A stretch of 64,000 nt of DNA from NCBI GenBank assembly GCA_014058105.1, contig JACGCM010000440.1, positions 3,844,001 to 3,908,000 of the forward strand, read 5' to 3'. Position 1 is the stretch's first letter. Each line of letters opens with the position of its first letter. The stretch is from Kingdonia uniflora. Lineage: Eukaryota; Streptophyta; Magnoliopsida; Ranunculales; Circaeasteraceae. The position numbers and the translations under genes were made by a program. Positions 33,293 to 45,208 of this stretch are shown here, in pieces. Below the pieces are notes generated by a model that saw only the letters and a program-made list of their open reading frames with translations, did no database searches and was not told the origin of the DNA.

Positions 33293-34277
33293 TCACAAAC
33301 CCAGCTCGATTTCTTTACCAGGGACAAACTGTGGCCTAATGGCTGCTGCCATCATCCATTCTTCTCGTTGTTGTTCTTCTATTAAAATTTCTTGAATGTT
33401 GTCATCCTCAACAGATTCTGGAAGAACAATATGAAGATTTGTTTCTAGCCAAAGGTTCAAAAAATAGTTTGCCCAAGTATCACAATCTCCTTTTGCTTCC
33501 TCGAGATATCGATATCGATAATGAAGTAGTACTTGTTGACGACAAAAATCTTCCCATTTTTCACCTGTCTGTGGGATGTCTCCATCAATATTTTGAATAA
33601 TACGGACAATTATTTCAGCTCGTGATTTGTGCCAATTTTTCCCTTGATAATAGTATTTATTTGCCATATTAAGGAAAGAAATGTCTTTCATATTCTATAG
33701 GTTATAACATATATTTGCCTATAAAGCTTCGACCAGTGCCACTCATCTCATTTTCATTTGCATGCTTATTTTTTTCGTAATTTCAATGAAAGTATGCTTT
33801 TCCTAGTTAAACTTAGGTGCATCGTCTTTCGGGAAGATCACGTCATAGGATATCCCATTAGAAAATGACACACCTCCTATGTAGAAATATTTCTTTCAGA
33901 CATCGATTTCATAATAAGTTGTTTGATTGCAGAATTTGTACTTTGACATGGTCGTCAAACATCTTCAATTATATCTCGTAATGTATCTGTAAAAGACTTT
34001 GAGGCTGGTTCCAATTTAGCAACATATTTACCAATGTAATTAACAACTACTTGTGTTGATAAAATAGGGGACCAGTCTATGTTACCACGTCACACTTGTA
34101 AAACTTTTCGATTGTGAGAATTCACAAGTAGGTCACTTCTTTTCCCCAAAAATTGATACATTTTACTGTTAGGTGGTTCTTCAACTATTTTTAATTACTC
34201 GAGTATCTCAAATGGGTATCTAAATCGACAACCCATTATTTTGGTTCTTCCATATTTGGAGTGTCTCATGATAAAAT
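33293..34277 (-). pseudogene. Helitron Rep-helicase middle region relic
   Basis: The 132-codon frame at 33691-33293 contains FCRQQVLLHYRYRYLEEAKG and WANYFLNLWLE. This suits the linker between the Rep and helicase domains of plant RepHel proteins. The interval 33692-34277 is further decayed linker sequence with many stops. Confidence 0.65.
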
Positions 34278-34645
34278 TCACACCACGCTAGCATAGTCAT
34301 TATCATCATCATTCAAATTAGTATCGACTTCAACAATTCTTGAACAAGGGTGATTTTGTTGATCAGCTATCACTTCAGGAGTAAGGTTTTGCATTGAAAC
34401 TAATTTATCAAAGTATTCAATCAACCTTTCTTTCTCAATATTACTTGAAGCAATCTCTGTCACATTCAGAGCATTGCCCAGCCAAATAAAACCATGGACA
34501 TGACTGCTACCCCTAATTTCCCGCTCAAATCGATACCAATAGTAAATTACAGAGAATTCTTCAATCAAGAAATCATAAAAGAATAAATCAACTCTTTTTT
34601 GCATGAACCAGGTAACTACCATTGGATTATCATTTATTAACTGTG
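34278..34645 (-). pseudogene. Helitron Rep domain, catalytic part
   Basis: The minus-strand frame reads INDNPMVVTWFMQKRVDLFF, then YYWYRFEREIRGSSHVHGFI and WLGNA. The HVH core is the two-His metal motif of the rolling-circle Rep nuclease, and WFMQKR is the conserved block before it. The Tyr motif downstream was not identified. Confidence 0.82.
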
Positions 34646-35191
34646 TTTTTTACTTTATCTGTCCTTTATGATCTAGGCTTTAAATTTTTCTTGCAGGGTT
34701 GAGGAGTTTATGATCCAGGAGGCTCTAAATATTAAACCTCTTAAAGGATGCCATGACATTCAAACGAGCCTTGGAGCCGTTCGAAGGAAAGTCAAGCCAG
34801 GGTACTATTGTTAATTCTCGGTATATTTTGCCAGGTTGTTTGAACGAGCTTTGAAGCAGTTCAAGCAAGATCGAAGGCCAAAAAAAGTATTCTATATGTC
34901 TCGCTTTCTATGCTTAATTTGTCAAGTCATTCTAATGACATTTGGAGTCGTTCAAACGACTCCAGGTTCCCAGAAAACTAATCTATCTGTCTCAGTTTTC
35001 AGGCTTAATTGAACCAGTCGTTCGAACAACTTATATTGTAACTAAGAAACTTGTAACCTTCATAAAATGGCAAGGCTAGGAAATATGAAATTATCCGAGT
35101 TTGTAATTTAGAACTTAGAGTTTGAGAAGCAATTCGTTGTAATCAATCCAATTGAGCAATAGAAGTTCTTATTAGGAAATTATCCTGCCAA
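34639..35191. mobile_element. Insertion of about 550 bp in the Helitron Rep region, flanked by a 10-bp direct repeat
   Basis: ATCATTTATT occurs at 34629-34638 and 35192-35201, directly flanking the insert. Helitron Rep sequence is readable on both sides (INDNPMVV to the left, PTIFFTLS to the right on the minus strand) but not between. The insert contains TCGTTCGAAC-type motifs like those of the nearby LTR. Its class is unknown. Confidence 0.5.
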
Positions 35192-35337
35192 ATCATTTAT
35201 TTTATTGTTAATTATTCTTCAAGGTTAATCTCTAATTCGATTGTGGATTAGTTTAAATAACTTTGGCTAATGCATATTTACAACACTCAAAGTAAAGAAG
35301 ATGGTTGGGGACCTAATTGCTTAATCATGGCAATAAG
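35192..35337 (-). pseudogene. Helitron Rep segment directly left of the Copia insertion
   Basis: The minus-strand frame reads LIAMIKQLGPQP, then after a one-base shift PTIFFTLSVVNMH and PKLFKLIHNR. This follows the RepHel order before the NDNP block. Confidence 0.7.
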
Positions 35338-35974
35338 TGTTGGGCGTGAACTCGAACTGTGAAGAATGAAATTGTCGAAGATGGAAATTATCGAAGTCAT
35401 TCGAACGATCTTGGAGGGCATTCGAAAGAGATCTCTATTTTCGCGTTTTGAAACTTGGTTCGTCAAAGTCATTCGAACGAGCTTGGATGCCGTTTGAATG
35501 AGTTACATGTTTCTAGGGCTGGAGACCAATTATTGTTAAAGTCGTTCGAAAAAGCTTGGAGTTAACGAGCTTGGAGTCGTTTGAATAGGCTATGCATAGG
35601 TTTGCCTTGGATGTTGTTCTGGGACGTCGAGTTTACCTTGAGATCCATTATACTTGTATTTTAGTTCCCTAGTATATAAAAGGAACTTAGTTTATTTGTT
35701 TAATCAATCTTTCTCTATGTGAGTTTAATTCTAGAGACCTATAATTTGATAAACTCCATTAAAGCTTGAGAAGCTTGGAGAGATTGTTGTAACCTGCTTG
35801 ATCATCATAGTGGATTGTTCGGGAAGTAGTTTTTTATTCGTAAGGGTTTTCCACTTCCCTCCTCAAGGAATTCTTGTGTTCTTTAGTATTCTTATTTGAT
35901 TGTTTTCCTGCTAGGGTTTATTCCGCGTATCATTCTTGGCCTAAAAAAGAGATTAACTACCTTGATTTTCAACA
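35338..35974 (+). repeat. Copia 5' LTR
   Basis: It begins TGTTGGGCGTGAAC and ends TTTTCAACA. It carries a TATATAAAAG box near 35674 and several palindromic TCGTTCGAACGA-like motifs. It has additional GAGCTTGGAGT sequence near 35550-35590 that the 3' LTR lacks. Confidence 0.93.
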
Positions 35975-35976
35975 AT

Positions 35977-35988
35977 TGGTATTAGAGC
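35977..35988 (+). promoter_or_regulatory. Copia primer binding site (tRNA-iMet type)
   Basis: TGGTATTAGAGC lies 2 bp after the 5' LTR. It differs by one base from the usual TGGTATCAGAGC. Confidence 0.85.
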
Positions 35989-36019
35989 AAGTGTTACAGG
36001 GCATGTATGGTAAAAAGCG

Positions 36020-36800
36020 ATGGCCGATCAGAAGAAGTTGAAGATCACAAAGTTCAATGGATCTAATTTTGGAGTGTAGAAGATACAGATAGACGATTAC
36101 CTCTATTAGAAGGATCTTGATTTACCACTGGGTGGAGTTGAGATAAAGCCAGCAGATTACGATACTACTAAGTAGGCGTGATTGGATCGCAAGGAGCTTG
36201 GAACCGTTAGGTTAGCGATGTCATCTCAGATTCTACACATGATCTCTAAAGTTACGATAATGAAGGGCTTGATGGAGACGTTGTTCGCTATGTACTCAGA
36301 ACCGTCCGGGGTAAATAAGGTACATCTTTTACGACGCTTGTTTACTTTGAAGATGAATAATAATAGTAGTGTGCAGGCTCATATTAGTGAGTTCAATATC
36401 ATTCATGCTCAACTGGAATCTGTTAAAATTATTTTTGCCGAGAAGGTGAGAACGTGGGCTCTTTTAAGGCAGATGCCTGAGAGTTGGGAAGGGTTCATTA
36501 CAGCAGTGAGTAACTCATCGGGGAAGGAAGACATCAAATATAACACTATAATATCTTTGATTATGAGTAAAGATAATAGGCGTAAAACATCTGAACTCTC
36601 TTTAAGTTCAAACGGCAGTGTGATGAATGTCGAGGAAAGAGGGAGGTCTTATAAAAAAGGGCCAAAATTTAGAAGCGGTCGATCACAGTCAAGAGGAAAG
36701 TCTAAGCCACTCGGTGCGTGTTGGGCTTGTGGAAAGAAGTGTCACTTCAGGCGAGATTGTAACTCTTCTTCAAAGAAAGATGATAAGGAGAAAGATACAA
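36020..36800 (+). pseudogene. Copia Gag relic
   Basis: ATG at 36020 opens MADQKKLKITKFNGSNFGV, followed by stops at the start and a long open frame from 36182. The GAG polyprotein block RRLFTLKMNNNSSVQAHISE precedes a CCHC zinc knuckle, CWACGKKCHFRRDC (CX2CX4HX4C, near 36715-36760). Gag packages the element RNA. Three early stops (YLY*KD, TTK*A*LD) disable it. Confidence 0.9.
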
Positions 36801-36839
36801 TGAACCTTACTAAGGAGGCTAGTTCTAACGAGGCTCTAT

Positions 36840-38110
36840 TACTTTCATGTGATGATGTTAACAAATCTTGGATAGTTGAATCGGGTGCCTCTTTCAATAC
36901 TACTGCAAACGTAGGCTTCCTAACTAATATTGTTAAATGCGACTTTGGTACGGTCTTTCTTGCAGATAAGAGTGTACACAATATTACTAGAAAGGGAAAT
37001 GCTAGGTTGTTATTACCTTTAGGGGGAATGTTGGTTTTACAAAATATGCAACTTATACCCAAATTAGGGCTTAACCTTATATCGGTTAGCAAATTGGTGG
37101 ATGATGGCGGATATGTGAGTACCTTTGGTATAACCTTCGGGAAGGTTACAAAGGGAGCTATGGTAGTAGCTCGAGGCTTGAGACAAGGAATGTTGTATAC
37201 AATAGAAAATACAATTTCCACTATTTGTGCAGCTACTTTGGGGATTGATACAAGTACATGGCACAAATAGCTCGGTCACATGAGTGAAAATGGGACGAAG
37301 ATAATGGTAAGAAAGGGAAAGCTAGAGGGTCTTGCTGAGGTTGATCTTAAGTTTTGTGAAGAGTGTATTCTTGTGAAGCAGAAGAAGGTCAGTTTTAAAA
37401 TAACTGAAAGATCAAGGAAACCTGGAAAGCTGAATCTTGTACACACAGATGTTTGGGGACCAACCAAGGTGTCTTGTCTTGGTGGTTCTCACTATTGCGT
37501 TACTTTTATTGATAATGTTACTCGTATCTCAAGTCGGTGGATGGCTCTAGTTGAAAATAAAACCGGCTTGAAACTGAAGTATCTCAAGTCGGATAATGGG
37601 GACAAATACTATAGTGACAAGTTTGAAGACTTTTGCGCATCAAACAGGATTAGGAGACAGAAGTCTATTCCCAGAATACTGCAACAAAATGGTGTTGCAG
37701 AACGCATGAACCGAACAATAAATGAAAGAGAAAGGAGTATGAAACTCAATGCTGGATTGCCAAAATGTTTTTAGACAGATGCGGTTACTATGGCGGTGCA
37801 CTTGATTAACAGAGGGACTTCAACGGCTTTGGACTTTGGATTTCCTGAAGAAGTATGAACCAGTAAAGAGGTAAACCTTTCTCACTTGCATATTTTTGGT
37901 CGTACCTCATATGTGCTTGATAATTCAGATACAATGACAAAGTTAGATGCAAAGTCGATGAAGTGCATATTTATTGGATACGGTGGTGATGAGTTTGGGT
38001 ACCGATTTTGGGATCTGAAAAATCAGAAAGCTATCCGGAGCCGTAATGTTACATTCAATGAGGAAGTTTTGTATAAAGACTTGAAAGTACTTGTGGAAAA
38101 GAATTGAAGT
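36840..38110 (+). pseudogene. Copia protease and integrase relic
   Basis: The protease site reads WIVESGAS, where the family has DSGA, so the catalytic Asp is Glu. The GAG-pre-integrase block follows (WHK, stop, LGHMSENG; FCEECILVKQKKVSF). The integrase core (HTDVWGPTKVSCLGGSHYCV, then FIDNVTR) jumps directly to RWMALVENKTGLKLK and SDNGDKYYS, so about 20-25 residues of the core are deleted, then QQNGVAERMNRTI. The C-terminal FIGYGGDEFGYRFWD block is present. Stops occur at 37268-37270, near 37772 and near 37856. Confidence 0.9.
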
Positions 38111-38336
38111 AAAGTAGCAGAAAGTGTCGACATTGATGTTGAACCCTCTCGAGAGGTTGATGAAGAAGTTATGGTTGAGTCCGATGCACCGGATCAAGGC
38201 GAGGAACCTAATGATTTAGACATTCTAATAGTACTTTAAAAGGAGCTGATAGTTGCAAGAATTTTGGGTAGGTATGTTAACTCCCTAAATCACTTGTTAC
38301 TTACGGATGGTGGTAAACCAGAAAGTTACAAGGAGG

Positions 38337-39390
38337 CTTTAGATGTAGAAGCCAAGAGCAAGTGGGAGCTTGCTATGGATGATGAGATGCAGTCATTACC
38401 AGTTAATTAGACTTGGGATTTAGTTCGGTTACCGAAAGGGAAGAGAGCATTGTACAGCAAGTGGGTATACAGACTAAAGTAGGAATCTGACGATTTAAGG
38501 AGATTTAAGGCTAAACTTATGGTGAAGGGCTTACAGCAGAAAGAAGGCATTGATTTCGGTATGATTTATCTCCTGTCGTGAAGATGTCTACTATTCGGGT
38601 TGTGATGAATATAGTTTTAGTTGAAGATTTGCATCTTAAGCAGCTTGATGCCAAGATAGTTTTTCTTCACGGTAACCTTGATGAAGAAATTTATATGAAG
38701 AAACCAGAAAGGTATCCAGTTAAAGGAAAAAAAGATCTTGTGTGTAGGCTCATGAAAAGCTTATATGGTTTGAAGCAAGTGTCGAGACAGTGGTATTTGA
38801 AGTTCGAACAATTCATGTCTAGAAATAGTTATTCGAAGAGCAATGCTGATTACTGTTACTTTATCAAAAATACAGGGAACTCGTATATTATTCTACTTCT
38901 GTATGCAGATGATATGTTGGTAGCAAGTGCTGACATAGGAAAAATTGTCAAGTTGAAGGAACAGTTATCCTGTGAGTTTTCTATGAAGAACTTGGGTGCA
39001 ACAAAACAAGTTCTTGGTATGTGTGTTACAAGGGATAGAAAGGGGCGAGAATTGAAGTTATCTCAAGCTGAGTACATCGATAAAGTACTTAAGCAGTTTA
39101 ATATGGATGGTTATAAAGTTATTAGTACACTATTGGGAGGTCACTTCAAATTATCAAACGATCGTTGTCCGAAGACACAGAAGAATTGTGATAAGATGCG
39201 GAAGGTTCCTTATAAATCTGCTGTTGGTAGCCTAATGTACACTATGATTTGTACGAGACCAGATATTGCCCAAACAGTGGGAGTTGTTAGTAGGTATATG
39301 AGTAATCCAGGCAAAGAGCATTAAATAACTGTAAAATGGATACTTAGGTATCTAAAGGGGACTCAAGATATGGCATTGTGTTATGGGGGT
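38337..39390 (+). pseudogene. Copia reverse transcriptase relic
   Basis: Blocks are EAKSKWELAMDDEMQSL, KWVYRLK, FKAKLMVKG, QLDAKIVFLHGNLDEEIYMK, LYGLKQVSRQWYLKFEQFM, the catalytic YADDMLVAS and GSLMYTMICTRPDIAQTVGV. An open frame of 248 codons covers 38578-39324. Stops occur before it (N*TWD, LK*ES) and at 39322-39324. RNase H follows but is cut by CACTA-2. Confidence 0.92.
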
Positions 39391-39415
39391 TCTCAGATAT
39401 ACTTAGGTATCTAAA
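39340..39415 (+). repeat. 17-bp templated duplication at the CACTA-2 left border
   Basis: ATACTTAGGTATCTAAA occurs in Copia sequence at 39340-39356 and again at 39399-39415, where the left terminal repeat of CACTA-2 should be. Confidence 0.9.
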
Positions 39416-39778
39416 ACCATTTGCCACGGCTACACCCATGCCTAGGGTTGTGTCAACTGGTGGTGTGGCTAATGCCTAGCATGGACCTGGCCGTGACTAT
39501 TACATCACTTTTGGCACGAATATGACTGTGGCTAATGGCAGAGAGTAAGCACGACCCATTTTGTGGCCATTACTTTTCAATAACTACAAAACTTTATGTG
39601 GCTATTACATGTCAATGATTGCATACCCAACCGTGGCTAAAAAAATTTTACAAAGATTTTTTTTTGCCTCGTAACCAAATAATATTTCCGCAAATAGCGA
39701 CATCATTATATAACAATACACAATTTATTATCATAATATCTTAGACAATTTATATAAATCAAATAAATATAAGTCCAA

Positions 39779-40273
39779 AAGTATCCTCCAATGCTAACTC
39801 ATCTTCTCACGGACAAGAAATCTCCTCACTACAATGGGAAAATGATAGAAACAATTTGCAAACTTCGTAAGCTAAATTAGACTTAAGAAAAAGAACAACG
39901 TTCAAGTGTAAAAGCTAATGGGTTAAGATCTTACCATGTGATATTAAGCTTTTTGAACTGGTTTGCATAGAACCCTACAAGCATTAGAAACGTAAGTTTG
40001 TTAGGCATAATATTCTATTACATCGGCAAACATTAGAAATGTAAGCAAAAAAAATCCTCTAATCGCGACTCATCTTCTCACGAATGAGAAATCTCCTCGC
40101 TGCAATGGAAAAACAACAGAGAAAATTTTACAAACTTTATAAATTAAATTGAACTCCATAACTCACAAGAACAACCTTCAAGTAGAAAAGCTAATTTGTT
40201 CATATCTTACTATGTAATATCAAGCTTTTTGGTCTGGTTTATATAGTATCCTGCAAGCATTACAAACATAAGG
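39779..40273. repeat. Tandem pair of diverged units of about 230 bp in CACTA-2
   Basis: Copies at about 39779-40005 and 40048-40273 share ACTCATCTTCTCACG, GAAATCTCCTC, ATATYAAGCTTTTTG and TACAAGCATTA-like anchors. Confidence 0.75.
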
Positions 40274-42757
40274 GTCAAGTATAATATCCTATAGCATCAA
40301 AATGGTGGAAATGTGAGAATGGTGGAACGCAAATTCTCTATCTTGCATGAACAAATAAACAAAAATAGCAATCAACCTTGAGGGTGTAACTGACTTGATC
40401 AAACTTTCATGCCCTGATAAATGTTTTCATGAGAGTAGTATAAGTAATCGCATCAAGACTGAGCCCTTCCAGATAAATAATACTATCCTCATTAGTTCAG
40501 GAAAGAAAGATATGGTAAAAAAATAATACTCAGACTTCAAACATTTACTTGAAACTTGTTAAGGATAAGAAGAAAACTTACAATTTCTTTTATATGGTGA
40601 AATACTAATAACGCTTCCAGACGCCTCTCAGCAATACCAAATGCATTGATCAGCAAATTAAGAAACCTAATTCCAACAAAAAGGCAAGAAAAAAAAACCC
40701 AAATTAGAAAAAGAATGAGTAGGCCTCAGAAGGATCTATTAGTTTCTATAATCAGGAAAAGAGGAAATCCATTTCCCCATATCAGAAAATAGGTAGCTTC
40801 TCATCATCATCGCCAACTCATTTTTAGTCTCATCATCACAAAAAACTAACCAAGACTTCTATTTCATGTTGAGTAACTTTGGTGTTCACATTCATGTACC
40901 TTATTCATAGGCATGCTTCAACTTCTCTTGTAACTGAATACAAGGTGGAAAAAACATTAGTGGTATCCTAAAATATAAGAAGCTTTATTAAGGACTAAGT
41001 AAATAAAATATGGCTTGCAAAATTTGTTGAATCAAAGATGCTCTTAGTAAGCAATACAAATATTAGCGATAAATTACTGTACTATTACAGAGAAACGCAG
41101 GGGGAAGCCTTACATAGACAACAACTCATAGTCATCCGTGTCAGCCTATTTGCCGTCTTTTACCAAAGGTGATGCTAGTTGGTTAAACCTAAATAAAAAA
41201 GAAAAAAACCAGAATGCAACAATATGCTAAAATCAGACTTCATAATAAAAAAAGTTTGATAATTTGTGTTTGTACAATACAACATAATCTAATGCTAACT
41301 AATAAAGATCACACAGTATTGAATATAACCTACTATAAAGGTTAAAGCATAGATGACCGAATGGCATGAAATTTGACGCTTAGAAAGCTTCTTGATTGGG
41401 TGCAAGGTGTAAAGTGACATAGTTACAAAAAAGCCTCTTGATTGTAGGTGAATGGGAAAGATAGGGGAGAAAAATAGTTGGATTACACAAAAATTCAGGT
41501 CACCTCCGAAAAACTCCATCAAACTTTCAATAAAATGGCTTTTGTAAGGTTCGGGTAACTCTGAAGAGACATCGAAGAGAATCATACAGTCAACGTAAGG
41601 TCCGGCGAGTTCCATATGAATTTTAGGGGATCGTGACTTGCAATGAGAGAGTTTTCTTTCTCAAAAATGTCTACCAAATGCCTAAACAACTTAAAACTTC
41701 ATTTTGTGACTAATAAATGATTTTAATTCTTACCTTGTTATAAATATAATAGGGGTTACCGAATAGCACCATAGGTTTATACAAGCAGATGAGAACACTA
41801 CTGTATTTACACATAAGTATAAGTTGTAGCAAGGTCCTCTGAGACCATAAAAATGTGAACCCACTAATAAAAAACCAATCCCACATGAAAAAGATAAAGT
41901 ACAATAATCTCTCTTTATATCATTTTAGTATTTTACAAATGGACATCATAGGAGACTATGTATTTTTCCTTATATTTTCCCTCAACCTTTTCTTAACTTG
42001 AGTATAACAGATCCAAATAGCAAAAAGTATCCTAGATTGTAAATTTGTTCATATTTAATAAAGTCTGATAGGGGTCTACCAAAACCCTAGCTTCCTTCTC
42101 AATTTTGTTTAGCATTTTACTTCCTTCCTCGTGCCTTCATTATTAATAACATATTTATACAGAATTTAAGTTGAATTAGTGGCAAAATAAACACAATACA
42201 GAAGTAAATACCACTTGGTGCAACAATTTGAATTAGTTTGAGCGCCCATCGTGTCACTAATAGCTCTCCAACATATATTATCTCGAATCTGCAAATGCTA
42301 GTTATTGAAGATATAGAAAATACGTAACAAGAAGCATGTCCAGTCAAAAATTATATTTATATATGCATTGAAATAATAAATCACCTCTTTACCATATTGT
42401 GTATATTTATATAAGAAAATTAGTTCATATCTTACTATGTGATATCAAGCTTTTTGGTATGGTTTGTATAGTATCCTGCAAGCATTACAAACATAAGGGT
42501 CAAGCATAATATCTTATAGCAACAAAATGGTGGAAATGTGAGAATGGTGGAACGTGAATTCTTTATCTTGCATGAACAAATAAATAGAAATAACAATCAA
42601 CCTCGAGGGTGTAACTGGCCTGATCAAACTTTCATGTCCTGATAAATTCTTTCATGAGAGTAGTGTAAGTAATCACATCATGACTGAGCCCTTCCAGAGA
42701 AATAATACTACCCTCATTAGTATAGGAAAGAAAGATATTGTAAAAAAATAGTACTCT
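40197..42757. repeat. Two direct copies of about 340 bp in CACTA-2
   Basis: Copies are at about 40197-40534 and 42422-42757. They run nearly base for base from TTCATATCTTACTATGT through AAAATGGTGGAAATGTGAGA and GACTGAGCCCTTCCAGA to GGAAAGAAAGATAT. Confidence 0.9.
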
Positions 42758-44820
42758 TACTAAATTTATTGTTAAACATAAGTATGAACACACATGGTGC
42801 TTTCATTACTTATATTAAGTAGCATGATTAGCACTTTGAGAATCCTCCATGTTTAAAGAAGCCACTGAAACCTCCTAGGGATGGCAATTGGAGTTAGAAT
42901 TAGAATCCGATTATTAAGGCCATTGATTGAGCAAGGCCACGAGAGTTTTATATCTTCCCAGGAGTTCCCTTGCATCATCGAAAAAATTAAAAGGAATAGT
43001 TAAATTTACAGATTAACTGGAAAATGCATGAAGTCATTCAAGGAACTAATATCACTTATCACTACTTTTATAAGTTTGCAAGTTAAGTCATCAGGGAACT
43101 GATCTCATGTAGTGAAATAGCATACAAGGATCTAACGAAGATACCAGAAATGCAACAAAGTACATGAAACGAGATTATGAGATAAAAGATTGAGTAATCA
43201 TAAACCTCATTCTAAAGGTTTACTGGAAATCCTGAATAACAGAAGAAAAAAATATGGGTATATCTATACCTTCGACGTTAGTGTTGGAGATACATGACAC
43301 TAGACTTTTCTAAGCCACTATACCATCTGTAGTAATGTAATTTCACATCTGAAGATGTATAGCTAAATTTTGGTGGTCCCTTCTATTTAACCCAATCTTA
43401 AAGCTTTTGAATTACCAACATCTAGTAGGAAGAGCGGTGGGGGTTTAAGATCATGGAAAAAAAAAACATGCCCTTTATAGCATTATTGTAAATTAGACTA
43501 GAACATTCATCTTACATGTGCACTTCATAAGATTTTTAGATTGTGCACCTATAACATATAGATAATTTAGAAGCCATAAATTATTTTGTTAAGGAATGAA
43601 ACATGAATGTTGCTTCTTCAACTTGGTTAGAAAACACACATATTTCTCTTAGCTTAGCTTCGATGTACTTCATTGTAAGATCTTCAGGTTGTGCACCTAT
43701 AACATATAGATAAGTTTAAGGGCCCAAAATGGGTAAATCACAAAAACTATTCAAAAAGCAAAACTAATGCCCAAACTTACCCAACTCTTATATCACGAAA
43801 ATAATTTAGCCTTCAAATTGGACTTTTTGTAAATTAAGACAAACTAATTGAAGCATAATTTTTTTTTTAAAATTGGACCACATAAGACAGTGTAACTCTC
43901 AATGCCACTCTATTTTTATTTTGCATATTGTTCGACCAGTAAGCATTCTTGTTTCTTAAAGACTTTTAGTTTATTAAAAACTATTAAAAATTATTGAAGT
44001 GTTCCAAGGGGATGTTCAAAATGCAATTATAGGGGCTCTTTTTTATCACTTATAAGGTCCACACTATAATTCTTATATCTAATCCAAGATGTCAAGATGC
44101 ATCGTGTACATAAACTACTTGTGACAGACCGAGGCATCTTCCATTTCAAGTCATTCAAGAGAATCTTAGGAGTTTCTAGACACCTAAAGGAGAATTGTTG
44201 ATTGATTTTTTTATCATCCAGAACTATCTACCTATGCAACTGAGTAATCTAGTCATGTAACAAAGTCAAGGTTATATTTTTCTTCCATATACTACATCCC
44301 ACATTTTTCTTAGTAATCTCACTTCAACTAGAGACTCAAGATTTACTTGACTTTTCTTATAATTAACTTTGTAGCTTAAAGGGTAATCTAATCTCTTATA
44401 ACTAAATTTCATGATCAAATAACATATAATAGTTCTGTTAATACAAACTAAAACTACCTAAGATAAAACCCCTTACTTCAGCAAGAAAAACAAGGATCAT
44501 ACTAGCTCATTGACAAAAACAGAATCATAAATCCCCAAACAATAGCAACTAATAGAGTCTATAGAGAACACAAAGCACATGATCATACTAAACCCCAACT
44601 TGCAGTTAGAGCAAAATTTAGAGAATCCCTAAATCAATAACAACATAATAATCCCCAAATCAACAACAAAATAATAATCCCCAAATTATCAGCAACAAAA
44701 AAACTCAAATGATAAATACCTCGAATTCGATGGATTCAATTCGATTAGTAAGTTGCAGCCTACAATTGAGTTTCCAATTGCTTTAATAAACCATCTGCCT
44801 TCGTTCATAACACAATAAAT
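40535..44820. other. CACTA-2 interior without further recognised genes
   Basis: AT-rich throughout. Apart from the repeat copy at 42422 and the short frame at 41490-41615, it holds a repeated TTGTGCACCTATAACATATA (about 43543 and 43688) and a CCCCAAAT-rich tandem near 44595-44690. Confidence 0.5.
41490..41615 (-). pseudogene. Possible captured first exon, family unrecognised
   Basis: On the minus strand an ATG-started frame reads MELAGPYVDCMILFDVSSEL and then PEPYKSHFIESLMEFFGG, with a possible GT donor (GGAG|GTGACC) at the end. The composition is protein-like and unlike its surroundings, and it sits inside CACTA-2. I do not recognise the family, and the frame decays beyond about 41490. Confidence 0.35.
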
Positions 44821-44829
44821 TAAGAAATA

Positions 44830-44830
<1 letters not shown>

Positions 44831-44889
<59 letters not shown>
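44831..44889. repeat. (GA)n microsatellite
   Basis: About 29 uninterrupted GA units lie near the right end of CACTA-2. Confidence 0.95.
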
Positions 44890-44893
<4 letters not shown>

Positions 44894-45208
44894 AGTTAAA
44901 TATATATATAGAGATAGTTAAATATAGAGAGAGATGCTTTCGTAGCTAAACATACCAACGAGAGTTTTTTAATTAAGAGAGGAATGGCCCAAGATGGAGA
45001 GATCGGGTTTCTGTAGGGGGAGAGAGAGGAGATTAGGTTTGGGTATTGTAAGTTTAATAAGAAACTATAAAATAGTGGTACAACCGGTGTCATTGGCAAC
45101 GAATTTTAAGTTTTGGCCACGGTTAAAATCATGACATTTTGTTACTGTCACAACTGTGGCCAAAACTAATTGTGACCGTGGCCTTTGGTCCATTTTCTAG
45201 TAGTGAGA

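Larger units (their letters stand above)
39398..45205. mobile_element. CACTA-2: CACTA element in the Copia RNase H, left terminus lost
   Basis: The right end TTTTCTAGTAGTG (45193-45205) is a CACTA terminus (CACTACTAGAAAA). AGA at 39395-39397 and 45206-45208 is the 3-bp target duplication. Joining the Copia across it restores the frame GGSQSFVDSNMAGN. The first 18 bp at the left are not CACTA sequence but a filler copied from Copia. Subterminal GTGGCTAAT and GGCCACGG motifs flank both sides. No transposase domain was found, so it is non-autonomous. Confidence 0.85.

Noticed and set aside
34639..35191. Assigning this insert to the Copia element as a second LTR
   Set aside because: Only the TTCGAAC-type motifs are shared. 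The rest does not align by eye and the flanking repeat differs from ATAAG.
36742..37467. Minus-strand open frames under Copia gag-pol
   Set aside because: They are antisense shadows of protease and integrase coding sequence.
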